Source: an uncultured Paraprevotella sp.
Lineage (GTDB): Bacteria > Bacteroidota > Bacteroidia > Bacteroidales > Bacteroidaceae
Direction: 5' to 3'
Length of the DNA stretch: 7,298 nucleotides
Assembly: GCA_900766785.1 (NCBI GenBank)
Contig: CAAFWT010000075.1
Coordinates: 1 to 7,298 of the forward strand
A program made the position numbers and the translations under genes. Shown here in pieces: positions 1 through 5,320 of this stretch. Numbering within the stretch: position 1 is the stretch's first letter; every line of letters starts with the position of its first letter. The notes beneath the pieces are model-generated. The model had not been told where the DNA came from. It did not search any database and saw only the letters and a list, made by a program, of their open reading frames with translations.

Positions 1-70
1 AACCCAAATCGGTCATTAGGATTTCTCTTTGCCGTACGACACAGAGAAATCCTAATGACCGATTTGGGTT
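1..70. repeat. 70-bp near-perfect palindrome (28-bp inverted repeat) breaking the channel gene
   Basis: Bases 1-28 are the exact reverse complement of 43-70, and the symmetry continues through the 14-base centre (CGTACG at 33-38). Only the pairs 29/42 and 32/39 fail, so 33 of 35 pairs match. In RNA this would be a very stable hairpin on either strand. It starts inside codon 31 of the outer-membrane channel gene and does not continue that protein, because the reading frame ends at a TAG inside it (54-52). It has no U-tract typical of an intrinsic terminator on the gene side. Possible readings are a small non-autonomous mobile element with long terminal repeats, abutted ends of an insertion sequence, or a fold-back artefact at a contig end. 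Base 1 is the window edge, so the left flank and any target-site duplication cannot be tested. I do not securely recognise the repeat family. Confidence 0.9.
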
Positions 71-162
71 GAATAGCGGGTATACAATCCGCATCCACTC
101 ATCAGCATGGCTGCTGTGAGAACAGTAAGGATGAACTCCCAACGATATCGTATGTTCTTCAT
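52..162 (-). pseudogene. Truncated start of RND outer-membrane channel lipoprotein (OprM/TolC-like)
   Basis: This reading frame starts at the ATG at 162-160, sharing ATGA with the stop of the pump gene, an arrangement typical of translational coupling. It encodes about 30 normal-looking residues: a basic start (MKNIRYR), a hydrophobic stretch and a lipoprotein signal ending LMSGC, with the lipidated cysteine at residue 24. CGLYTRY follows. Lipidated Cys-Gly-[LI]-Tyr starts are common in Bacteroidota outer-membrane factors encoded after RND pumps, so this is read as the third gene of the tripartite exporter. After the tyrosine at codon 30 the sequence enters the palindrome, adds STQIGH and stops at TAG. 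A full protein would be roughly 450-480 residues, so over 90% is missing. Either the gene is disrupted in this strain or the palindrome is an assembly artefact. The assignment rests on signal peptide and operon position only. Confidence 0.7.
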
Positions 163-3100
163 AAGGTCACCCCCTCTTCTTTAGCGTGTCTACTTTTACT
201 GGGTTGGAAATATTCTTCCATATATTGGAAGATAATGAATAAGGATGGGACCACAAAGAGCAGTCCTACTGTACCAAACAGCATTCCGCCCACGGTGCTC
301 ACTCCCACAGAGCTGTTGCCATTGGCACCCACACCATGAGCAAACATCAAGGGCAACATGCCGAAGACCATGGTCATGGAAGTCATGAGGATGGGACGCA
401 GACGTGCCTTAGCAGCCGACATGGCTGCTGCTGTAATGGTCATACCATGCCTGCGCCGGTCCGATGCATATTCCGTGAGCAGAATAGCGGTCTTGGAGAG
501 CAATCCTATCAGCATGATAAGACCTGTCTGCATGTAGATGTTGTTCTCCAATCCCCAGAATCTGGCGAAGAGAAAACTGCCCATAAGTCCTATCGGTACA
601 GACAGGATAACGGCAAAGGGTATCATCAGACTCTCATAGAGTGCACATAGAATGAGATAGATGAAGACTATACAGATGACAAAGACCAGTGTGGTGGTAT
701 TGCCCGTGGATGCTTCTTCGCGCGACATACCTCCAAACTCATATCCGTATCCCTCAGGCAATGTCCTGGCGGCCACTTCCTGAATGGCCTTCAATGCCTG
801 TCCCGAACTGTATCCGTCGGCAGGCGTTCCAGAGACGCTGATGGCCGAGAAGAGATTGAAGCGCGACAGGCTCTCCGAACCATACACTCTGGTCAGGGTG
901 ATATATTGTGTGATGGGCGACATCTCCCCATCAGCATTCCGAACAAAAATGTTGTTCAGGGATTCTGTACTGAGACGATATTCAGGAGCAGCCTGCACCA
1001 TGACGCGATACAGTTTGGTAAATCGGTTCAGATTGCTGGAATAGTCGCCTCCCACATATCCCGACAATGTGCTCAGGATGTCGGATGGCGATATGTTGTT
1101 GCGTTTACACAGGGCCGCATCCACTTCCACCAGATATTGAGGGTATTTGGTGTCAAAGGTTGTATAGGCACGGGATATCTCGGGACGCTTGTTCATGGCT
1201 TCAATGAAACTCCTGGTGTATCTCAGCAGTTCGTCTATGCTGCCTCCTTTCTTGTCTTGCACATAGAGTTCGAAACCGTTGCTCATTCCATATCCCGATA
1301 TCATAGGACTGGTGGAGACCCTGATGGTGGCAGTCTTGATGCTGTCCGTACGCCTGTAGATTTCATTCATGACAGAATTCACATCGTCACCCTTCTGCTT
1401 TCGCTCGCTCCAGTTTTTCAGTCGGATGGTGAACGAACCAGCAGATGCCGACTGATTGTGGATGGCATCCTTGCCGGTTATGCGTGAATATATCTTTATC
1501 TGCGGTATATCCCGTATGGCTTCCTCTATCCTGTCCATCACGAGTCGGGTCTCCTCCAGACTGCTGCCGGGTGCAGTCTGTACGTTCACGTTGATGGTAC
1601 CCATATCCTCCTGTGGTACAAGTCCCGTCTTGGTGGTACTCATCAAGGCCGACAGGGCGATGACAGCCACCAGGATAGCACCCACACTGAACTTCTTGTG
1701 GTGGAAAAGGCGTGCCACTCCTCTGGTATATCCCTGCTGTACATGTCGGAACGAGGCATCAAATGCATAATGAAAACGGTCAGAGAACCCCATCTTCCCT
1801 CCTTGGGAGGCATGGGTGCGGGGACGCATGATAAGTGCACAGAGTGCCGGACTCAGTGTCATGGCATTCAGCAGCGAGATAGCCACAGCCACGGCCATGG
1901 TCAGACCAAACTGCGTATAGAAGGTTCCTGTGGTTCCTCCCATGAAACTGACAGGAATGAATACGGCCATAAACACGGTGGTGGTAGTAATCAGGGCAGA
2001 GGTCAATCCGCCCATGGCATCCACGGTGGCCGTATAAGCAGAGGTATACCCTTCTTCAAATCGAGCCTGTACGGCCTCCACTACCACGATGCTGTCGTCC
2101 ACCACCGTACCGATGACAAGTACCAGAGCAAAGAGCGTCAATAGGTTCAGACTGAATCCTACTACATAGAGAAAAGCAAATGTTCCTATCAGCGAAACCA
2201 CGATGGCCAGCGAAGGAATCAGTGTTGCACGGAAATCGTGCAGGAAGAAATACACCACCAGTATGACCAGTATGATGGCCACAAACAGCGTTTCCACTAC
2301 ATTGGCTATGGAAGTATCCAGGAAATCCTTGGTACTGGTCACGTCGGCCAGCACCATCCCTTTGGGCAACGAGGAAGCGATGTCGGCTGTCACCTTATCT
2401 ATTTCCAGGATGATTTCGTTTGCGTTGGAACCAGAAGTCTGTGCCGTCATACAGTTGGCTCCCGGATGCCCGTTCGTAGCGCTTAGCATGGCATAGTTCT
2501 CGGCACCCATCTCTATTCGAGCTACATCTTTTAGCCGCAACACATCACCATTGGGTAATGATTTGATGACCATATTGGCATAGTCGTCCTCTTCTTCGTA
2601 GCGGCCCCTGTACTTCAGCACATACTGAAATGAGTTGACCGACTCGGCCCCTAATGTGCCTGTGGGTGATTCCACATTCTGCTCATCCAGAATCGTCTTG
2701 ATGTCTGATGGCATAAGTCCGTACTGGGCCATGCGCTGTGGATCGAGCCAGATGCGCATGGAATAACTGGCTCCCCAGATGTTGACATCACCCACACCTG
2801 CAATACGTGAAAGGCGTGGTTCGATGTTTATCTTCATGTAGTTGGTCAGGAAGTTTGCATCGAAGGAGTCGTCGGGCGAATAGAGCGAGATGGCTTTCAG
2901 AGAGTTGCTCTGGCGCTTGCGCACGGTAATACCGGATTTGGTGACTTCTGCCGGAAGCAATCCCTGTGCCGAGGCCACACGGTTTTGCACATTCACCACC
3001 GACATGTCGGGATCGGTGCCTTGCTTGAAATATACACTTATGGAAGCAGAGCCCGTATTGGTGGCAGTGGATGTCATATACATCATATTCTCCACACCAT

Positions 3101-3311
3101 TGAGCTGTTCTTCCAAAGGGGTGATGACACTCTTCATCACGGTTTCGGCATTGGCACCGGTATAGGTGGCACTCACCCTCACGGTGGGAGGAGCTATATC
3201 GGGAAACTGTTCCAGAGGCAACTGACTCAGTCCTATAAGTCCCACGATAACAATAGAGACGGATATCACCCCCGACAATATCGGGCGGTCAATGAAGGTC
3301 TTGACAGTCAT
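159..3311 (-). CDS. RND efflux pump, inner-membrane permease (AcrB/MexB-like, HAE-1 family)
   Basis: A 1050-residue proton-driven exporter of the inner membrane, the normal length for the HAE-1 family. The N-terminus (FIDRPILSGVISVSIVIVGL, TM1) and the first porter loop with the motif LPLEQFPDIAPP are classic. TM helices lie at about 336-495, with the proton-relay aspartates D405-D406 in the TM4 motif VVDDSIVVVE. A second porter domain spans roughly 560-870. The C-terminal TM bundle carries the relay lysine K940 (LLSKTAILLTEYA) and the conserved RLRPILMTS segment (R970/R972). All residues expected for proton coupling are therefore present and the protein looks functional. It starts 3 nt after the adaptor stop codon (TAA GCC ATG), so the two are co-transcribed and probably co-translated, and its TGA overlaps the next start. 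Family members in Bacteroidota export drugs, detergents or bile salts; the substrate here cannot be read from sequence. Confidence 0.96.
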   Translation of the reverse strand: MTVKTFIDRPILSGVISVSIVIVGLIGLSQLPLEQFPDIAPPTVRVSATYTGANAETVMKSVITPLEEQLNGVENMMYMTSTATNTGSASISVYFKQGTDPDMSVVNVQNRVASAQGLLPAEVTKSGITVRKRQSNSLKAISLYSPDDSFDANFLTNYMKINIEPRLSRIAGVGDVNIWGASYSMRIWLDPQRMAQYGLMPSDIKTILDEQNVESPTGTLGAESVNSFQYVLKYRGRYEEEDDYANMVIKSLPNGDVLRLKDVARIEMGAENYAMLSATNGHPGANCMTAQTSGSNANEIILEIDKVTADIASSLPKGMVLADVTSTKDFLDTSIANVVETLFVAIILVILVVYFFLHDFRATLIPSLAIVVSLIGTFAFLYVVGFSLNLLTLFALVLVIGTVVDDSIVVVEAVQARFEEGYTSAYTATVDAMGGLTSALITTTTVFMAVFIPVSFMGGTTGTFYTQFGLTMAVAVAISLLNAMTLSPALCALIMRPRTHASQGGKMGFSDRFHYAFDASFRHVQQGYTRGVARLFHHKKFSVGAILVAVIALSALMSTTKTGLVPQEDMGTINVNVQTAPGSSLEETRLVMDRIEEAIRDIPQIKIYSRITGKDAIHNQSASAGSFTIRLKNWSERKQKGDDVNSVMNEIYRRTDSIKTATIRVSTSPMISGYGMSNGFELYVQDKKGGSIDELLRYTRSFIEAMNKRPEISRAYTTFDTKYPQYLVEVDAALCKRNNISPSDILSTLSGYVGGDYSSNLNRFTKLYRVMVQAAPEYRLSTESLNNIFVRNADGEMSPITQYITLTRVYGSESLSRFNLFSAISVSGTPADGYSSGQALKAIQEVAARTLPEGYGYEFGGMSREEASTGNTTTLVFVICIVFIYLILCALYESLMIPFAVILSVPIGLMGSFLFARFWGLENNIYMQTGLIMLIGLLSKTAILLTEYASDRRRHGMTITAAAMSAAKARLRPILMTSMTMVFGMLPLMFAHGVGANGNSSVGVSTVGGMLFGTVGLLFVVPSLFIIFQYMEEYFQPSKSRHAKEEGVTL

Positions 3312-3314
3312 GGC

Positions 3315-4424
3315 TTACTCCTTTCCTCCTTCTGTACTTACATCTGCACCCTCTTTGACGAGTCCGGCACCTTCGGCGATAATCACATCACCTGGCTGCA
3401 ACCCATCTTCCACCACATATTCTGTGCCGTTGTTCAGCACATATAGTGTCACAGGAGCCGACTGCGCCTTGCCGTTGACCACCTTGTAAACGAAGGTCCT
3501 GTTCTGTAACTCATAAGTGGCAGTCTGTGGAATAACCATTGCTTGTGACAATGTGGAAGGTATGATGACCGTTGCACTTCCTCCACACCGAAGCAGACCT
3601 TTGGGATTGGGAAAGTCGGCACGCAGAGTGACCGTGCCTGTCCCTGCTGTGACAATGCCACTTACTGCCGATATACATCCCTTTTCATCATATTTCTTTC
3701 CGCCAGGCAAGCGTAATTCCACATCACCTTTCTTCTGCACATATTCCTCCAGCGAACCATACTGCTCGGTGAGGGAACATACCTGACTCTCGTTGAGGGA
3801 GAAATAGGCATATACCCTACTGTCGTCCGACAGGGTGACGAGAGGTTCGCTGATGGAACTGCTCACCAGCGCTCCCACACGATAGCCAATCATACTTGCC
3901 ACACCATCAACGGGACTTTTCACTTCTGTATAAGACAGATTGTTTTGGGCAATCCTTTTTTGTGCCTGAGCCTGAGCCAATGCCGCTTCGGCTGCCGAGA
4001 GGGCATTCTTGGCTGTATGGAGGTCGTAATCTTGTACCACATCCTTTTCTCTTAAGACCTGAGTGCTCTCATAGTTCAACCGGGCAGTAGCAAGATTTGC
4101 TTCGGCACTCTGCACATTGGCTATCGCCTCAGACAATGCAGCCTGATAAGGTATCTGGTCAATGATGAAAAGCACCTGTCCCCTTCTCACCCTCTGTCCT
4201 TCATCTATGCAGATACGAGTTATCAGTCCACTTACCTGTGGGCGTATCTCCACCACCTGCTGCCCGTCCAGTCGGGCACTGTATTCCTGCAGTAATGTAC
4301 GGTCCTGCTGCTTCACGGTCAGGGTCTTATAACTGGATGTCTCTTCTACTGCTTCCGTACTCTTTTTGCAAGAGACAACCAACGTAAATACAAGAACAAT
4401 CAGCAATGCTTTCTTACACATCAT
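3315..4424 (-). CDS. RND efflux periplasmic adaptor lipoprotein (AcrA/MexA-like membrane fusion protein)
   Basis: A 369-residue adaptor that would bridge the inner-membrane pump and the outer-membrane channel. It begins with a lipoprotein signal peptide (KKALLIVLVFTLVVSC, lipidated Cys19), so it should be anchored in the inner membrane. The barrel-sandwich/lipoyl half-motifs are at about 57-90 (EIRPQVSGLITRI, then EGQRVRRGQVLF) and 165-200 (SYTEVKSPVDGVAS). They flank an alanine/glutamine-rich alpha-helical hairpin at about 94-162, the segment that contacts the channel. The beta-barrel and membrane-proximal domains follow to the end (LQPGDVIIAEG near 342-352). ATG 4424-4422 is directly followed by a second ATG (4421-4419); either could be used, and no Shine-Dalgarno sequence is visible, as is usual in Bacteroidota. 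It is the first gene of the pump operon, preceded by a promoter at 4486-4455. No regulator gene is visible beside it. Confidence 0.95.
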   Translation of the reverse strand: MMCKKALLIVLVFTLVVSCKKSTEAVEETSSYKTLTVKQQDRTLLQEYSARLDGQQVVEIRPQVSGLITRICIDEGQRVRRGQVLFIIDQIPYQAALSEAIANVQSAEANLATARLNYESTQVLREKDVVQDYDLHTAKNALSAAEAALAQAQAQKRIAQNNLSYTEVKSPVDGVASMIGYRVGALVSSSISEPLVTLSDDSRVYAYFSLNESQVCSLTEQYGSLEEYVQKKGDVELRLPGGKKYDEKGCISAVSGIVTAGTGTVTLRADFPNPKGLLRCGGSATVIIPSTLSQAMVIPQTATYELQNRTFVYKVVNGKAQSAPVTLYVLNNGTEYVVEDGLQPGDVIIAEGAGLVKEGADVSTEGGKE

Positions 4425-4454
4425 ATTCCGACAATGATAAATGATTCACTGTCG

Positions 4455-4486
4455 CAAAATTAGCCACCCATCATTACTGCAGCAAG
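4455..4486 (-). promoter_or_regulatory. Sigma-ABfr-type promoter of the efflux operon
   Basis: Read on the minus strand, CTTG (4486-4483) is followed after exactly 20 bases by TAATTTTG (4462-4455). This matches the Bacteroidota housekeeping pattern of TTTG near -33 and TAnnTTTG near -7 with 19-21 bp between them; the -33 box has three of four bases. Transcription would start a few bases past 4455, giving a leader of roughly 20-28 nt before the adaptor ATG. The match to the pattern is seen in the sequence; activity is inferred. Confidence 0.7.
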
Positions 4487-4697
4487 GTTTTTCCCAGAAC
4501 AGTGGCTAATGGCTGATATCTGATGACGAAAAAATACTCTCCGTTTTCCAAGGAAATCAGAACAAATATCACACCCCCTTTCAGAAACCCTCCCCCACAT
4601 CAATGAACAGTTATAATGAAAGGTGTGTCCGCTAAAAGTGGAAAACCCCAAAGAGTATGTGTCAGCAGTTCCGAAACAGACACTCATTATCGTATAA

Positions 4698-4800
4698 GTT
4701 CAAACCTCCAAAAACGGCATTTATCGTGGCTGATGGTGATATAAGCGCCCTCAGGGTTCCTTCCTATGGATATAAGGAATCTGTTCAAACAAAACCTCCA
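4698..4800. repeat. Direct repeat pair GTTCAAAC with CCTCCA
   Basis: GTTCAAAC is present at 4698-4705, where it runs directly into CTCCA, and again at 4783-4790, where four extra A's precede CCTCCA (4795-4800). A reverse copy of the second half (TGGAGGT, 4817-4823) makes a 7-bp inverted repeat with ACCTCCA (4794-4800) and a 16-base loop. The copies lie 210-340 bp upstream of the efflux promoter. They could be a paired protein-binding site or chance repeats; no known operator is recognised. Confidence 0.4.
4755..4781. other. Small inverted repeat (8-bp stem)
   Basis: GGTTCCTT (4755-4762) pairs with AAGGAATC (4774-4781) around an 11-base loop. Seven pairs are Watson-Crick in the DNA; the remaining G opposite T is a wobble in plus-strand RNA only. 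No T-run follows on either strand, so a terminator role is doubtful. It lies between the two GTTCAAAC copies. Confidence 0.3.
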
Positions 4801-4859
4801 TATGTAAAGATTATTTTGGAGGTGTCATAAAGGAAAACATATCAAGACGGAATCCCTTC

Positions 4860-4962
4860 CGTTCAATCTCGTTCAATTTCGTTCTAAAATCGTTCTAAAA
4901 TAGGCCTTTTCATTCAATTTTCGTTCAATTTCGTTCCATTTTCGTTCAACGTCGTTCTAAGG
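4860..4962. repeat. CGTTCAATTT array with 10-11 bp helical spacing
   Basis: The motif CGTTC (one copy CATTC) starts at 4860, 4870, 4880, 4891, 4911, 4922, 4932, 4943 and 4953. One position near 4901 is occupied by TAGGCCTTTT instead. Steps are 10 or 11 bp, and the skipped step is 20, so the mean is about 10.3 bp, close to one turn of B-DNA. Each unit continues with an A/T tract (CAATTT, CTAAAAT, CCATTTT). Short A/T tracts repeated in helical phase are known to bend DNA, and identical sites in phase let a protein bind along one face; both are inferences here. The array abuts the 23-bp array, and its last unit forms a degenerate copy of that repeat. Confidence 0.75.
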
Positions 4963-5087
4963 GTCTCTGGTCGGTCGACCAAGCGGCCTTTGGTCGGTCG
5001 ACCAGAGCACCTCTGCACGGTCGACCAGAGGGCCTTTGAACGGTCGACCAGAGGACCTTATATAGACCGACCACAGGACAGTAAAGA
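4950..5087. repeat. Tandem array with exact 23-bp period, core GGTCGACC
   Basis: The 8-bp palindrome GGTCGACC starts at 4973, 4996, 5019 and 5042, and a decayed copy GACCGACC starts at 5065: five units exactly 23 bp apart with no spacers. A more degenerate unit at 4950-4972 keeps the far half (GGGTCTCTGGTC). The consensus is GGTCGACCAGAG, then GGCCTTTG and three variable bases. Overlapping dyads are visible, such as CTCTG (5011-5015) facing CAGAG (5026-5030), and CGACCAA (4976-4982) facing TTGGTCG (4990-4996). Edge units are diverged and inner units well kept, the usual pattern of a tandem array grown by slippage or unequal exchange. It lies 460-630 bp upstream of the efflux promoter and 230-370 bp past porZ. 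No known family is recognised. Confidence 0.85.
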
Positions 5088-5154
5088 AAAAGTCATCAGA
5101 GGGTTTACCAGTACCAGTGGGGAAAGAATACAAAGATGAGATACCCTCCCCCGT

Positions 5155-5209
5155 GGAGGAAGGTAGGTCATCAGAATCAGCTTTGAGGGGGGAGGTTTAG
5201 AGGTTGAGG
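5155..5209 (+). other. Purine-rich blocks with paired-G runs
   Basis: GGAGGAAGGTAGG (5155-5167) and a second block from GGGGGGAGG (5187-5195) through to 5209 each hold four or more GG runs with short spacers, the minimal pattern for a two-layer G-quadruplex on the plus strand. The first also pairs locally with CCTCC (5145-5149), and GGGGGAGG (5188-5195) pairs with CCTCCCCC (5145-5152), so hairpins are an alternative. Two-layer quadruplexes are weak, so function is speculative. Confidence 0.3.
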
Positions 5210-5223
5210 AGCGTTTTTATATA

Positions 5224-5247
5224 CATTATATATATAACGCGCGCGAG
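5224..5247. repeat. Alternating TA then CG run
   Basis: A TATATATATA stretch (5227-5236) leads directly into ACGCGCGCGAG (5237-5247), followed by alternating GA. Alternating CG next to alternating TA is the textbook composition for Z-DNA formation beside an easily melted segment under negative supercoiling. It lies about 75-100 bp past the porZ stop. It may instead be simple slippage-prone low-complexity sequence. Confidence 0.5.
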
Positions 5248-5272
5248 AGAGTGGATTCTCATCCTCCGCTTC

Positions 5273-5306
5273 TCCCATTTCTGTCATATGGATGGCAGAG
5301 ATGGGA
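5273..5306. terminator. Imperfect hairpin just after porZ, possible transcription end
   Basis: Arms 5273-5287 (TCCCATTTCTGTCAT) and 5292-5306 (ATGGCAGAGATGGGA) pair at 13 of 15 positions around the 4-base loop ATGG. The two mismatches are T/G, which would be wobble pairs in plus-strand RNA but A/C mismatches in the porZ transcript. It begins 15 bases after the porZ stop codon. No U-run follows on the porZ side, so it is not a classic intrinsic terminator; it could still mark the 3' end or stabilise it. A 4-bp GGTC/GACC hairpin (5308-5321) touches the stop codon. Confidence 0.4.
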
Positions 5307-5320
5307 TGGTCCTGAGAGAC

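Larger units (their letters stand above)
4425..5320. other. Gene-free repeat-rich intergenic region between porZ and the efflux operon
   Basis: About 900 bases with no reading frame resembling a protein. From the porZ side it holds an imperfect hairpin (5306-5273), an alternating TA/CG run (5245-5224), G-rich blocks on the plus strand (5155-5167 and 5187-5209), a 23-bp tandem array (5087-4950), a CGTTC array (4962-4860), a copy pair of GTTCAAAC followed by CCTCCA (4783-4800 and 4698-4710), a small hairpin (4781-4755), and the operon promoter (4486-4455). Between 4690 and 4490 I see nothing clear. The region is very long for a gap between two same-strand bacterial genes, and its composition is unlike the flanking coding DNA. 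Confidence 0.8.

Noticed and set aside
1..70. Ordinary intrinsic terminator of the efflux operon
   Set aside because: It lies after only 30 codons of the third gene, is far longer than usual, and has no U-run following the stem in the operon direction within the window.
4460..4687. 75-codon minus-strand reading frame upstream of the adaptor gene
   Set aside because: It overlaps the promoter, has no recognisable motif or membrane pattern, and its cysteine/histidine-rich composition looks like chance translation of non-coding DNA.
4973..5049. Replication origin iterons
   Set aside because: There is tandem spacing but no DnaA box, no AT-rich unwinding region directly beside it with dnaA-like context, and no replication gene nearby. 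It cannot be excluded entirely, but nothing supports it.
4950..5087. CRISPR array
   Set aside because: Units follow each other at 23 bp with no unique spacers of 30 or more bases, and no cas gene is in the window.
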